From Haloarcula rara (GTDB taxonomy: Archaea > Halobacteriota > Halobacteria > Halobacteriales > Haloarculaceae), in assembly GCF_029338235.1 (NCBI RefSeq), contig NZ_CP119785.1:248001-312000 (forward strand): a stretch of 64,000 nucleotides of DNA, read 5' to 3'. Of this stretch, positions 1 to 13,962 are shown piece by piece. The position numbers were made by a program, and so were the translations under genes. Position 1 is the stretch's first letter. Each line of letters begins with the position of its first letter. The notes beneath the pieces were generated by a model. It searched no databases and was not told the origin of the DNA. It worked only from the letters and a program-made list of their open reading frames with translations.

Positions 1-1
1 C

Positions 2-121
2 GTCGCTATCGTCTTTTTCCCGGTGACTCTCGGGGTCATTTTCTGGTTGTACTATCGGGGCAGGAACGAAGCGAAACAGGAAGCGTACGAGCAATCGGAC
101 GGTCAGCCGGCAGATGGGTAG
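2..121 (+). CDS. C-terminal end of a small membrane protein (5' end outside window)
   Basis: An open frame enters from the left edge and stops at the TAG at 119-121. The 39 visible residues are one hydrophobic segment (about residues 1-18, ending WLYY) followed by a charged tail (RGRNEAKQEAYEQ). This looks like the last membrane helix of an integral membrane protein with a short cytoplasmic tail. No family motif is visible, so no function is assigned. It is transcribed toward the convergent flavoprotein gene. The 229 bases between them hold only a GC-rich purine repeat (about 240-265) and no recognisable gene. Confidence 0.55.
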   Translation, partial: VAIVFFPVTLGVIFWLYYRGRNEAKQEAYEQSDGQPADG

Positions 122-350
122 CTGATTACTCGGGGCCAGTCAACCTGCTGGCCGGGAGCGCCCTCTGTGGCGCAACCCGGGGAAGGGCAGGCTGACGAAC
201 GGAGCATACCGCTCGCGGTCAGTGAGCGGTTTCACTTCACGCGACCGAGCGAAGCGAGGGAGCGTGAAGGGAGTTTTTAGCGTAGATTTTTACAAGGAGT
301 GGTGCCCGCAGCGCCGAAGGCGCGAGGACACCCGACGCAGTAAAAAGGTA

Positions 351-1514
351 CTACATGTCCGGCCACGCCTTCACGGCGCGACCGACACCGGTGACGTCCT
401 TTATCCAGCGGGCGGCGATGCCTTTCTTGAGGACCTTCGCCGGGAGCCCGCCGAAGGTGTCGATGGGCATCCCCATCACGTCGTGGGCGACAGCTTTCTC
501 ACCGACGGAGATGACCGTCCCCTTGTCCTTGTGGGTCCAGGTCTTCAGGGGCTGGTCCCGAACGGCGCGGGCGAGGTTCTCGCCGGCGACCTCGGCGGCC
601 TGCCAGGCGGCCTGGGCGGTGGGTGGGGCCGGGTTCTCGCCGGGCTGGTCGATGAGTGCACAGTCGCCGATGGCGAAGACGCGCTCGTCCGTGGTCTGAA
701 AGTCGCCCTCGGAGTGAATGCGGTGGTTGCGCTCGTCTTTCTCGAGGTCGACGTCACGCACGCAGTCGCGGCCGGTGATACCGCCGGTCCAGATGAGGAC
801 GTCGTAGTCGAGTTCGTCCTCGTCGCCGATGTAGACGGTCTCCTCGTCGACTTCGCCGATGAACTCGCCGGTCTCGATGTTGACGTCGCGCTCTTCGAGG
901 CGCTTCCGGAGCGCGCCCTGAAGTTCGGGGTCGTTCCCCGGGAAAATCTCGTCCAGCCCCTCGACGAGGTGGATGTCGATGGGCGCGCGGTGGTCGTCGC
1001 GGAACTCGGCTATCTCGCCACAGGTCTGGATGCCTGACAGTCCGGCGCCGCCGACGACGACCTGCGCGGGGTCGCTCTGGGAGGCCTCGCGGGCGGCCTC
1101 CTGAACGGCGTCGTGGATGCCCAGCGCGTCGTCGAGACTCTTGAGCGTGTGGGCGTACTCCGCGAGGCCGTCGATGCCGAAGAAGGCGGTCTTCGAGCCC
1201 AGGCCGACGAGCAGGTAGTCGTACTCGACGCCGTCGCGACTGTCGAGTTCGACGACGCGGTCGTCGGTGTCGATGCCGGTGACGGTGTCCTGGATGAACT
1301 CGGTCGTCGGCTGTTTGATCTCGTGGACGGGAATCGAAATCTTGTCCTGGATAGAGGGGTCCCGGATACAGCGGTGGGACTCGTGAAGGACGAGGTGATA
1401 ATCCACGTCGGCGATCCAGGTGACGTCGGCGTCACCGTTCAGTTCGTCTTCGAGGCTCTTGATGGCGCCTGCACCGGCATACCCAGCGCCGAGTACGACG
1501 ACCTTGTCGGTCAT
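351..1514 (-). CDS. FAD-dependent NAD(P)H oxidoreductase, NDH-2-like
   Basis: A 387-residue pyridine nucleotide-disulfide oxidoreductase fold. The N-terminal FAD-binding Rossmann motif GAGYAGAG sits at about residues 8-15. A second nucleotide-binding glycine motif, VVGGAGLSGIQ, lies near residue 150, and the C-terminal FAD motif AIGDCALI with the helix PPTAQAAWQAAEVAGEN lies near 285-315. This order matches type II NADH dehydrogenases, which pass electrons from NADH to membrane quinone without pumping protons. No membrane helix is present, so it would sit on the inner face of the membrane. The ATG at 1514 immediately precedes the Rossmann strand and is the natural start. Sulfide:quinone reductase is the main alternative, but no conserved cysteine pair typical of that family stands out. 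Confidence 0.85.
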   Translation of the reverse strand: MTDKVVVLGAGYAGAGAIKSLEDELNGDADVTWIADVDYHLVLHESHRCIRDPSIQDKISIPVHEIKQPTTEFIQDTVTGIDTDDRVVELDSRDGVEYDYLLVGLGSKTAFFGIDGLAEYAHTLKSLDDALGIHDAVQEAAREASQSDPAQVVVGGAGLSGIQTCGEIAEFRDDHRAPIDIHLVEGLDEIFPGNDPELQGALRKRLEERDVNIETGEFIGEVDEETVYIGDEDELDYDVLIWTGGITGRDCVRDVDLEKDERNHRIHSEGDFQTTDERVFAIGDCALIDQPGENPAPPTAQAAWQAAEVAGENLARAVRDQPLKTWTHKDKGTVISVGEKAVAHDVMGMPIDTFGGLPAKVLKKGIAARWIKDVTGVGRAVKAWPDM

Positions 1515-1619
1515 ACCGGAGAGTCCGGACGGGGATGATACAAAGGCTACGGATTCGCCGTTAGAGCGGTGAAAAATCGTGGGAGATGGACGACAGTGAA
1601 TCGACCTCGGGAGCAGAGA

Positions 1620-2153
1620 CTAGTGTTCGGGCTCGCCGGCCGGGGCTCGCATATCGTCTATCTTGAGAATGAGCTTGTTGCTCGTGTCGTCTTTGCCCTG
1701 CAACGTGCCGATAATCTGGAGTTTCGAGAGCGGGGTCGGCCCGACAGTGACGTCGTCGCCCTCGTGAAAGCCCGTGATGGAGCCCTGGAGCTGAATCTCG
1801 GCGCGGCACTGCTCGGGGTGGTGGACGCTGGTCAGGTCGATCTCCTCGACGTTAGCGTGTTCGACCAGTTCGCCGTTGTGGCGCAACGGGACCTCGGCGG
1901 CATGGTCCATCTCCTGAATCTGGAGCGTGTCGTAGGCGGTCGCGGTCGGCTTGTAGCCGCCCTTCGGGCCGGGAACGCCCTCGACCAGCTGGAGCGCTTT
2001 CAGGCTCTGCATCTGATTCCGGATAGTTCCCGGGTTGCGGTCTACTTTCTCGGCGATATCCTCGCCTTTGACGGCGCTTTCGCTCTCGCGGTACAGGTTT
2101 ACCAGCTCCTGCAGAATGTTTTTTTGACTGGGTGTCAGCTCGATTGAAGACAT
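1620..2153 (-). CDS. Rrf2/winged-helix type transcriptional regulator
   Basis: 177 residues from the ATG at 2153 (MSSIELTPSQKNIL); the frame is open further upstream, but that extension is not hydrophilic or family-like. Residues 5-60 form a winged helix: TPSQKNILQELVNLYRESES, then a recognition-helix region RNPGTIRNQMQSLKALQLV and a wing GVPGPKGGYKPT. The second half (about 65-177) is beta-rich and carries TGFHEGDDVTVGPTPLSKL, a probable sensor domain. The architecture resembles haloarchaeal proteins usually labelled Rrf2 or HTH regulators. No iron-sulfur cysteine trio is present, unlike IscR. It is read divergently from the epimerase at 2279, 125 bases away, which it could regulate. Confidence 0.75.
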   Translation of the reverse strand: MSSIELTPSQKNILQELVNLYRESESAVKGEDIAEKVDRNPGTIRNQMQSLKALQLVEGVPGPKGGYKPTATAYDTLQIQEMDHAAEVPLRHNGELVEHANVEEIDLTSVHHPEQCRAEIQLQGSITGFHEGDDVTVGPTPLSKLQIIGTLQGKDDTSNKLILKIDDMRAPAGEPEH

Positions 2154-2278
2154 AATCTTTCGTTCGGTACAGCCGCCCTTAAAAGCGACGGTGGCCCCAA
2201 CCAGGAATCGGCTGGTCGTCAGCAGGGGCCAAAGCGAGAGCGACATCATTTTCACGGGTCCCCCGAGAATCCACCAGT

Positions 2279-3199
2279 ATGAACGGAGCACGCGTGCTGG
2301 TCACCGGTGGCGGCGGGTTCATCGGGTCCAATCTGGCGAACCATCTCGCTGCCGATAACGACGTCATCGCACTGGACGATGGCTATCTCGGGACGCCGGA
2401 GAACGTAAACGCGGACGTCGAGTACGTCGACGGGAGCGTCCTGGACGAGGACCTGCCGACGGACGTGGACGTCGTCTTTCACCTGGCAGCGCTGTCCTCC
2501 TACGCGATGCACGAGGAGAACCCGACAAAAGGGGTCCGTGTCAACGTCGAGGGGTTCGTCAACGTGGTCGAACAGGCCCGCGAGGACGGCTGTGACACTG
2601 TCGTCTACGCCTCCACGTCGTCTATCTACGGCGACCGAAGCGAGCCGTCGCCCGAGGATATGCCGGTCACGGTCAACACTGGCTACGAGGCCTCGAAGCT
2701 CGCCCGTGAGCGCTACGCCGAGTACTTCCACAACCACTACGGGCTCTCGATGGCCGGGATGCGCTTCTTCTCGGTGTATCAGGGCATGGAGGAGGGCGCC
2801 GAGTCACACAAGGGCGACTACGCGAACCTCATCGCGCAGTTCGCCGACGACGTCGCTAACGGCCGCCACCCGGAGATATGGGGCGACGGGACACAGACGC
2901 GTGATTTCACACACGTCGACGACATCGTCCGCGGGCTCGAACTGGCCGCCGACCACGAACTGACCGGCATCTACAATCTCGGTACCGGCGAGCAGTACAG
3001 CCTCAACACGCTCGTCGACCGCATCAATGAGGCCCTCGGAACTGACGTCGAGCCGGTTTACGAAGACAACCCCATCCCCGAGGACGTCTACGTCCACGAT
3101 ACGATGGCTGATTCGACGAAGATGCGCGAAGCGACCGGCTGGGAGCCCGAAATTTCCTTCCACGAAGGCGTCGAGATGGTCTGTTCGCAGTACCAGTAG
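2279..3199 (+). CDS. NAD-dependent sugar-nucleotide epimerase/dehydratase (extended SDR)
   Basis: A 306-residue extended short-chain dehydrogenase. The dinucleotide motif GGGGFIGSN lies at residues 10-18. The catalytic region shows ASTSSIYGD and then the YEASK (YxxxK) active-site pair near residues 139-143. The downstream segment FSVYQGMEEG and the substrate loop GDGTQTRDFTHVDD are typical of UDP-glucose 4-epimerase-like and dTDP-glucose dehydratase-like enzymes. It probably interconverts nucleotide sugars for S-layer or lipid glycosylation, but the exact substrate cannot be read from motifs. The enzyme is cytoplasmic and is followed 39 bases later by the arginase-family gene on the same strand. 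Confidence 0.88.
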   Translation: MNGARVLVTGGGGFIGSNLANHLAADNDVIALDDGYLGTPENVNADVEYVDGSVLDEDLPTDVDVVFHLAALSSYAMHEENPTKGVRVNVEGFVNVVEQAREDGCDTVVYASTSSIYGDRSEPSPEDMPVTVNTGYEASKLARERYAEYFHNHYGLSMAGMRFFSVYQGMEEGAESHKGDYANLIAQFADDVANGRHPEIWGDGTQTRDFTHVDDIVRGLELAADHELTGIYNLGTGEQYSLNTLVDRINEALGTDVEPVYEDNPIPEDVYVHDTMADSTKMREATGWEPEISFHEGVEMVCSQYQ

Positions 3200-3238
3200 C
3201 GGGGGAGAATTTTACCCGTGCGGTGCGTAGACGGAGAT

Positions 3239-4147
3239 ATGGACGTCCGCGTGCTCGGCGTGCCGATGGACCTGGGAGCCGACCGCCGCGGTGTCGATAT
3301 GGGGCCGTCGGCGATTCGGTACGCCGGCCTCGCGGCTCAGCTTGAAGCTATCGGTGCCAGCTGTACCGACGGCGGTGATATCTCGGTGCCGCGCCCCGAG
3401 GAACGCGACCCGGACGCCGCCGGGTTCGACGGCGGTCGGGCAAAGTTCCACCGTGAGACGAGAGCGGTCTGTGCCGACGTCAGAGACGCCGTCAGCCGGG
3501 CCGTCGACGGCGGCGAGACACCGCTGGTGCTGGGCGGTGACCACTCCATCGCTATCGGCTCCGTCGCGGGCGCGGCGGCGTCAGACGAGTCACTCGGCGT
3601 GGTCTGGTTCGACGCCCACGGTGATTTCAACACGCCGGCGACGACGCCGAGCGGGAACATCCACGGGATGGCACTGTCGGCCGTCCTGGGACACGCCGCC
3701 TTCGGCGGCGAGGCGTGGGGCCTCGAACCGGCCGTCAGCGAGGCGAACGTCGCGCTGGTGGGCGTTCGGGACGTCGACGACCAGGAACGGGAGTTGCTCC
3801 GGGAGAGCGACGTCGCCGTCTATACGATGTCGGATATCGACGCCCGCGGTGCACCGGCGGTCACTGCGGAGGCGCTGGAGCGAGCGACCGAGGACACCGA
3901 CGGGCTGCACGTCTCACTGGACCTCGACTGGCTCGACCCCACGGAGGCCCCTGGCGTCGGTACGCCGGTCCGGGGCGGCGTCTCCTACCGGGAGGCCCAC
4001 AGCGCGATGGAGGCCGTCGCCGACCACCGCGACCGGCTCCGCTCGCTCGACCTCGTCGAGGTGAACCCCGTCCTCGACGACCACAACCAGACTGCCAAAC
4101 TCGCCTGTGAGCTGGCCGCCAGCGCCTTCGGAAAGCGGGTGCTCTAG
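3239..4147 (+). CDS. Arginase/agmatinase-family ureohydrolase
   Basis: 302 residues from ATG 3239, chosen because MDVRVLGVPMDLGADRRGVD is the canonical arginase N-terminus. The binuclear manganese ligands are all present: GGDHS, DAHGDFN, and the SLDLDWLDP motif that aligns with SFDVDALDP of arginase. The substrate loop NIHGMALS and the late APGVGTPVRGG are also intact. The predicted reaction is hydrolysis of arginine to ornithine and urea. Agmatinase is an alternative, but the N-terminal PMDLG and the long loop after GGDHS favour arginase. No urease or ornithine-metabolism gene is adjacent. The end is immediately followed by the oppositely oriented glycerophosphodiesterase remnant, with which the last few bases overlap. 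Confidence 0.88.
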   Translation: MDVRVLGVPMDLGADRRGVDMGPSAIRYAGLAAQLEAIGASCTDGGDISVPRPEERDPDAAGFDGGRAKFHRETRAVCADVRDAVSRAVDGGETPLVLGGDHSIAIGSVAGAAASDESLGVVWFDAHGDFNTPATTPSGNIHGMALSAVLGHAAFGGEAWGLEPAVSEANVALVGVRDVDDQERELLRESDVAVYTMSDIDARGAPAVTAEALERATEDTDGLHVSLDLDWLDPTEAPGVGTPVRGGVSYREAHSAMEAVADHRDRLRSLDLVEVNPVLDDHNQTAKLACELAASAFGKRVL

Positions 4148-4919
4148 GGCCCCGCGAGGAGGCCAGGGTAGTCGGCGATGATGCCGTCAGCGCCGGCCTC
4201 GATGGCGTCCCTCGCGTCCAGCCACGTCCGGACCGTCCAGGCGTTACAGTCTGCGCCGAGGTCCTCGGCGGTGGCGGCCATCTCGGGGTCGTGCTGGAGC
4301 AGCTCGACCGGCGGGTGAATCGCGTCCACGTCGTACCGCCGGGCGACGGTCTCGCCCGCCTCGGCGCAGTTCGGCGCGACCAGCGCGGCGACCCGGTCGG
4401 TCGACGGAGCGTCCTCGAGCGCGGCCAGCGCCCCCTCGCAGAACGACGAGAACAGCACGTCGTGGTCGAAGCGGTCGGTCACCGAACGCACCGACTCGAC
4501 GAATGGTTCCCAGCGGCGGCGGGCCTGCCGTCGCGGGGCACCCCGAGCGCCTCCCCGGGCCGGGTATCGTCGCTCCCGGGATTTTTCAGTTCGACGTTGA
4601 CGGTGACGGTCTCGGGAACGGCCGCCAGGACGTCCGCCAGCAACGGCACACGTTCGTCTGTGCCGAGCACTCGCGCAGCGGTCACCGCGGCCGTCGGTCG
4701 CTCCCAGACGACGCCGGTGCCGTCGGTGAGCGCACCCGATTCTCCGTCACCGTCCAGCCGCCGGTCGTGGAAGACGACGACATCGCCGTCCGCGGTCGGC
4801 TGGACGTCTATCTCGACGGCGTCGGCACCGTCGGCGACCGCCCCGCGGACGGCCCCGACGGTGTTCTCCGGATATTTGCCGGCGAAGCCGCGATGCGCGA
4901 AAACAGTCGGATGGGCCAC
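4144..4919 (-). pseudogene. Glycerophosphodiester phosphodiesterase, disrupted by one frameshift
   Basis: Two leftward frames together make one GDPD-family protein. The upstream frame (about 4479-4919) has AHRGFAGKYPENT, EIDVQ, VVFHDRRLDG and VELKNPG, the catalytic and metal-binding motifs of GlpQ-like enzymes. The downstream frame (4144 to about 4535) continues with RRRWEPFVESV, DVLFSSF, AWTVRTW and GIIADYPG. The reading frame changes between about 4530 and 4550, near two G/C homopolymers. A GTG at 4919 is the preferred start because it falls just after the gyrA stop; the ATG at 4967 would overlap gyrA. If restored, the enzyme would release glycerol phosphate from glycerophosphodiesters. A sequencing error is as likely as a true mutation. 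Confidence 0.8.
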
Positions 4920-4923
4920 AGTG

Positions 4924-9582
<4,659 letters not shown>

Positions 9583-11994
9583 ATGACATCGTTTCAGTCG
9601 CAACTCGGCGACGGGGAGGGCATCGCCGAGGAGCTGGCCCAGTCCCAGCGGGCCATCTCCATCGCCGAGTTCTTCGAGAAGAACAAGCACATGCTCGGCT
9701 TCGACTCGGGGGCCAGAGCGCTCGTCACCGCCGTAAAGGAGGCGGTCGACAACGCCCTGGACGCCTGCGAGGAGGCGGGTATCCTGCCCGACATCTACGT
9801 CGAGATACAGGAGGCTGGCGACTACTACCGCCTCATCGTCGAGGACAACGGACCCGGTATCACCAAGCAACAGCTCCCCAAAATCTTCGGGAAGCTCCTC
9901 TATGGCTCACGGTTCCACGCCCGCGAACAGAACCGCGGCCAGCAGGGTATCGGTATCTCCGCGGCGGTTCTGTACTCCCAGCTCACCTCCGGTAAACCCG
10001 CGAAAATCACCTCCCGTCCGAAGGGCCAGGCCGAGGCCCAGTACTTCGAGCTCATCGTCGATACCGACACGAACGAACCCGAGATAAGCGTCGACGAGAC
10101 CACCGCCTGGGAACGGCCCCACGGCACCCGCATCGAACTGGAGATGGAGGCCAACATGCGGGCCCGGTCGAGCCTGCGCGAGTACATCCAGGACACCGCA
10201 GTCGTCAACCCCCACGCCCGCATCGAGTTCATGGAGCCGGGCCTCGAGGAGTCGCTGAAGTTCGAGCGCGTCGAGGGCGCCGACCTCCCGGCAGAGACCG
10301 AGGAGATTCGGCCCCACCCCCACGGCGTCGAACTCGGGACGCTCCTGAAGATGCTGGAGGCCACCGATTCGTACTCGATTTCGGGGTTCATGCAGGGCGA
10401 GTTCACCCGCGTCGGCCAGAAGACGGCCGACAGCGTCATCGCGAACTTCAACGACCGCCACTTCGGTCGCGGGATGGCCTGGTCACCGCCCGCGAGCCAC
10501 GAGGACGCCGATATCGCGGCGGCCGTCGAGGACGCCGTCGCGAACAAGGGCGCGACCGCCACTGCGGCGTTCGCCGACGCAGTCACCGACGCTATCGAAG
10601 ACCGGGGCCGTGTCGCCCACCACGACATCGTCGCAATCGTCGACGAGGCCGCCGACGAGGCGGAGGCCGACCACGACAAGACCTTCGGCTCCGCAGTCCG
10701 CGAGAACGCGGTCGAGGCGGCCTGGGCCGCCGTCACCGCCGAGCGGACGAGCGACCTCTACGAACTCGTCGACGCCGCCACCACGGTCCGGAAGGACGAC
10801 GCGGCCGTCGAGGGACTGGCCTCGCGACTGGCCGAGAAGTTCGCGGACCCCGCGGACGCCGACGACGACGAACGCCGCCACCGCCTGACGCGCGAGCAGT
10901 TCCGCGAGTACGTCGACCGCGCCGCGGACATGACCGAAGAGCAAGACGAGGTGACCTTCGGCGAGACGGCACGCGAGAACATCGTCGACGAGCTGTGGGA
11001 GGTCGCCGGTCGCGTGCCCGACGACCCGCCCAAGGTCACCGACGTGGCGGGCGACCGCGACACGGCCAGCGAGCTGTTGACCGCGATGCGCGAGACCGAC
11101 ATCATCGCGCCGCCGACGGACTGCCTTGCGCCCATCACGGACGAGCTGGTGGAGTCCGGCCTCCGCAAAGAGTACGACGCAGACTTCTACGCCGCCTCCA
11201 CCCGGGACGCGGCGGTCCACGGCGGCGACCCGTTCATCGTCGAGGCCGGCATCGCCTACGGCGGGGACCTCCCCGCCGAGGGGTCCGTGGAGGTACGGCG
11301 CTTCGCCAACCGGGTCCCGCTGGTCTACCAGCGCGGCGCCTGTGCGACGACGGACGTGGTCAAATCCATCAACTGGCGCAACTACAACCTGGACCAGCCC
11401 GGCGGCTCCGGTATCCCGAACGGTCCGGCCGTCATCATGGTCCACGTCGCGTCGACGAACGTCCCCTTCACCAGCGAATCCAAGGACGCCATCGCGAACG
11501 TCCCCGAGATGGAAGACGAGATAGAGCTCGCCATCCGGGAGGCCGCCCGCGAACTGAAGAGCTACCTGAACAAGCGCCAGTCGATGCAACAGCGCCGGGA
11601 GAAACAGGACAAGCTGGCGACCATCCTCCCGGAGATGGCCGAGAAGCTCACCGAGGTGACGGAAAGCGAGGAGCTGAACATCGACGACTCGCTGGCTCGC
11701 ATCATGAACAACGTCCTCGTGGAACGCGAGGTAGAGGACGGAACGGTGCGACTGGTGGTCGAGAACAACGACGACACCAACGCCGAACTCGACGTGACCG
11801 ACATCGTCAGCGTCGAGCCCGCAGACACCAACGGCGCACAGGTCGTCGAGATGGACGGCGAGTGGTTCGTGAAGTGGTCGCCGACGGTGGCGGCCGGCGA
11901 GAAAGCGGTACTGGAGTACAGCGTCGACGACGAGGCCGAATTCACCGTCTCGGTCGACGGCATCGAGGACGAGAAACTGACGGTGGACGCCTGA
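9583..11994 (+). CDS. top6B: DNA topoisomerase VI subunit B with a long acidic insertion
   Basis: 803 residues. The GHKL ATPase is clear: [17 protein letters not shown] (N box), EDNGPGI (G1) and [17 protein letters not shown] (G2). The transducer includes the switch-lysine loop near [10 protein letters not shown]. TopoVI is a type IIB enzyme that relaxes and decatenates DNA; the B subunit binds ATP and gates cleavage by Top6A. Residues about 305-480, at the helix-two-turn-helix region, are an alanine/acid-rich insertion absent from the shorter crenarchaeal enzyme, and they contain two similar units ([15 protein letters not shown] and [15 protein letters not shown]). The last about 90 residues are beta-rich, an Ig-like tail. 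The stop is two bases before the top6A ATG. Confidence 0.96.
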   Translation: MTSFQSQLGDGEGIAEELAQSQRAISIAEFFEKNKHMLGFDSGARALVTAVKEAVDNALDACEEAGILPDIYVEIQEAGDYYRLIVEDNGPGITKQQLPKIFGKLLYGSRFHAREQNRGQQGIGISAAVLYSQLTSGKPAKITSRPKGQAEAQYFELIVDTDTNEPEISVDETTAWERPHGTRIELEMEANMRARSSLREYIQDTAVVNPHARIEFMEPGLEESLKFERVEGADLPAETEEIRPHPHGVELGTLLKMLEATDSYSISGFMQGEFTRVGQKTADSVIANFNDRHFGRGMAWSPPASHEDADIAAAVEDAVANKGATATAAFADAVTDAIEDRGRVAHHDIVAIVDEAADEAEADHDKTFGSAVRENAVEAAWAAVTAERTSDLYELVDAATTVRKDDAAVEGLASRLAEKFADPADADDDERRHRLTREQFREYVDRAADMTEEQDEVTFGETARENIVDELWEVAGRVPDDPPKVTDVAGDRDTASELLTAMRETDIIAPPTDCLAPITDELVESGLRKEYDADFYAASTRDAAVHGGDPFIVEAGIAYGGDLPAEGSVEVRRFANRVPLVYQRGACATTDVVKSINWRNYNLDQPGGSGIPNGPAVIMVHVASTNVPFTSESKDAIANVPEMEDEIELAIREAARELKSYLNKRQSMQQRREKQDKLATILPEMAEKLTEVTESEELNIDDSLARIMNNVLVEREVEDGTVRLVVENNDDTNAELDVTDIVSVEPADTNGAQVVEMDGEWFVKWSPTVAAGEKAVLEYSVDDEAEFTVSVDGIEDEKLTVDA

Positions 11995-11996
11995 CT

Positions 11997-13100
11997 ATGA
12001 GTTCAGAGACAAAGACACAGGAGGAGGAGGCCCGCGAGAAGCTCATCGGCCTCGCCGAGGAGTTCTACGACCAGTTCGCCGAGGGGGACGTGCCGACGAT
12101 GTCTATCCCGACGCGGACCAAATCGAACATCGAGTACGACGAGGACATGAACGTCTGGGTGTACGGGGACCGCAAGTCGACCCGCTCGGCCAAGACCGTC
12201 TCCGGCGCCGAGAAACTCCTCAAAGCCACCTACGCCATCGATTTCCTCGCCCAGCAACTGGAGGAGGACCGCTCCTCGACCCTGCGTGAACTGTACTACC
12301 TCTCGGAGTCGTGGGACCTCGAAGAGGCGCAGTTCAACAGCCAGGACGAGTCAAACGACCTCATCGAGGACTTAGAAATCGTCTCCGACGTCACCCGCGA
12401 GGACTTCCACATGCGCCCGGAGGAGTCCGGCGCGACCATCATGGGCCCGCTGAAACTCCGCGAGCAGACCCGCCGCGGTGAGCGGGAGATTCACTGCCAG
12501 AAGGACGTGGGCGAAGGCGGCTACCAGATTCCCAACAACCCGGACACCATCGAGTTCCTGGAGAACGACGCCGACTTCGTCCTCTGCGTGGAGACCGGTG
12601 GGATGCGCGACCGGCTCGTCGAGAACGGGTTCGACGAGGAGTACAACGTCATTGTCGTCCACCTCAAGGGCCAGCCCGCCCGGGCGACCCGACGCATCAC
12701 CAAGCGGCTCCACGACGAACTGGACCTGCCGGTCACGGTCTTCACTGACGGGGACCCCTGGTCGTACCGTATCTACGGCTCGGTCGCCTACGGCTCCATC
12801 AAGTCGGCCCACCTCTCGGAGCACCTGGCGACGCCGGAAGCGCAGTTCATCGGCATCCGACCGGCCGACATCGTGGAGTACGACCTCCCGACAGACCCGC
12901 TGTCGGATTCGGACATCAACGCCCTGGAATCGGAGCTCGAGGACCCCCGCTTCCAGACGGAGTTCTGGAAAGAGCAGATAGAGCTCCAGCTCGACATCGG
13001 GAAGAAGGCCGAACAGCAGGCACTGGCCTCGCGAGGCCTGGACTTCGTCACCGAGACGTACCTTCCGGAGCGGCTCACTGAGATGGGAATCATCGAATAG
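11997..13100 (+). CDS. top6A: DNA topoisomerase VI subunit A (Spo11 homologue)
   Basis: 367 residues from ATG 11997, two bases after the top6B stop. Top6A makes the double-strand break, forming a covalent 5'-phosphotyrosyl link. The catalytic tyrosine is in the [11 protein letters not shown] motif (Tyr100/Tyr101). The Toprim domain shows VETGGM and the metal-binding [19 protein letters not shown]. Length and C-terminal [20 protein letters not shown] are normal for archaeal Top6A. An open frame extends far upstream through top6B in another frame, but it is arginine-rich and not coding. Both subunits are probably made from one transcript starting near 9577. Confidence 0.97.
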   Translation: MSSETKTQEEEAREKLIGLAEEFYDQFAEGDVPTMSIPTRTKSNIEYDEDMNVWVYGDRKSTRSAKTVSGAEKLLKATYAIDFLAQQLEEDRSSTLRELYYLSESWDLEEAQFNSQDESNDLIEDLEIVSDVTREDFHMRPEESGATIMGPLKLREQTRRGEREIHCQKDVGEGGYQIPNNPDTIEFLENDADFVLCVETGGMRDRLVENGFDEEYNVIVVHLKGQPARATRRITKRLHDELDLPVTVFTDGDPWSYRIYGSVAYGSIKSAHLSEHLATPEAQFIGIRPADIVEYDLPTDPLSDSDINALESELEDPRFQTEFWKEQIELQLDIGKKAEQQALASRGLDFVTETYLPERLTEMGIIE

Positions 13101-13163
13101 TATCTGACGGCCAATTTCGGCGGCTCCGAATGCATTTTAGCGGCCGTTCCCGTACGTTCGAGT

Positions 13164-13325
13164 ATGCCAGTCATGTCGAGTGACGATTTCTCGCTGCACC
13201 GCGAGGACTGCGGTGAGTTCGACGACGGGATGCCTATATCCTCGTTCCCCGACGAGGTCTCTTCTATCGAGGACTTAGACTGTGAGTGCTGGAGCGAGTT
13301 CGGGTCACTCACAGAGGTGTCGTGA
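13164..13325 (+). CDS. Small acidic haloarchaeal protein of unknown function
   Basis: 53 residues, MPVMSSDDFSLHREDCGEF..., with three cysteines (one near residue 16, and CEC near 41-43) and an isoelectric point that must be very low. It lies 63 bases downstream of top6A. A TATA-like GCATTTTAGC at 13131-13140 sits about 30 bases upstream of the ATG. The composition (serine, aspartate and glutamate rich, no hydrophobic helix) is that of a genuine haloarchaeal small protein, but no family is recognised. Met4 at 13173 is an alternative start. Confidence 0.5.
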   Translation: MPVMSSDDFSLHREDCGEFDDGMPISSFPDEVSSIEDLDCECWSEFGSLTEVS

Positions 13326-13366
13326 GGGTGCTGTCCGTTGTCCCAGCCCAGGTCCGATAGAGGCGC

Positions 13367-13720
13367 TCAACAGCGGTTTGCGAGCATGCTGTCACGTTCC
13401 TCCTGTAGCAGGCCATCTATCGACAGGGCCGTCGGTTCGCCCACGTCGTACCGCACGCGTCTCGAGTCATAGGTGACGAGGCCGGCCGTTTCGAGTTTCG
13501 GGAGATGCGTGTGATAGAGCGACAGTTTCACGTCCTCGACAGCGGGTGGACTGGAGTCGGCCGGTGAATCACCCACCTCCCAGGCTGTGAGACGCTCCGC
13601 CAGCGAGTCCATCGACACGTCGCCATCTGTCTCGTCGAGGATACCGAGAACGAAGCGGCGACGAGGGTGACTGAGCAGTTCGAGGAGCCCGGAGAGAGTG
13701 AGTTCGTCGGCGACTGGCAT
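13367..13720 (-). CDS. DUF7344-like winged-helix regulator
   Basis: 117 residues from ATG 13720. The opening LSGLLELLSHPRRRFVLGIL, then DVSMDSLAERLTAWE and VKLSLYHTHLPKLETAGLVTYD, is the typical haloarchaeal DUF7344 winged helix (ArsR-like fold: helix, short wing region with the HTHLPKLE recognition stretch). It is a cytoplasmic DNA-binding protein with no sensor domain. The TATA-like CTATTATG at 13742-13750 on the minus strand is 22-30 bases upstream, suggesting a leaderless message. The target is unknown; the nearest other gene is the MBL hydrolase further right on the same strand. Confidence 0.75.
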   Translation of the reverse strand: MPVADELTLSGLLELLSHPRRRFVLGILDETDGDVSMDSLAERLTAWEVGDSPADSSPPAVEDVKLSLYHTHLPKLETAGLVTYDSRRVRYDVGEPTALSIDGLLQEERDSMLANRC

Positions 13721-13762
13721 TACGATGATTTCGGACAGCAGACATAATAGTCTTGCTCTCAT

Positions 13763-13962
13763 GAATGTCCGATAATTTGGGCTATACCAAAATTACCTAG
13801 CTATTTATGCTGTTTTCTGCGCTAGAGTTGTATATATAGGCCAGATTGCCGTGTAGATTAACAAATATAGACACTCTTTGCTGTGTCACGTTCCGGGCGC
13901 GACAGAGACAGCGCTGTTCGGGGAGCAGCGCAACTCGAACACTGTCATCTCGACAGGGATGG
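13763..13962. other. AT-rich intergenic stretch
   Basis: About 200 bases, clearly AT-richer than the surroundings (for example TTGTATATATAGG near 13827-13839). It holds no gene that I can support. It lies at the 3' side of the MBL gene and upstream of the DUF7344-like regulator, so part of it is that gene's promoter. The low GC content could mark an old insertion edge. Confidence 0.4.

Noticed and set aside
222..1037. Long rightward open frame over the flavoprotein gene
   Set aside because: It is antisense to a well-supported oxidoreductase and its protein has no fold signature; high-GC codon bias opens such frames.
10995..11996. Frame upstream of the Top6A start, within top6B
   Set aside because: The upstream part is Arg-rich and overlaps top6B in another frame; canonical Top6A starts at 11997.
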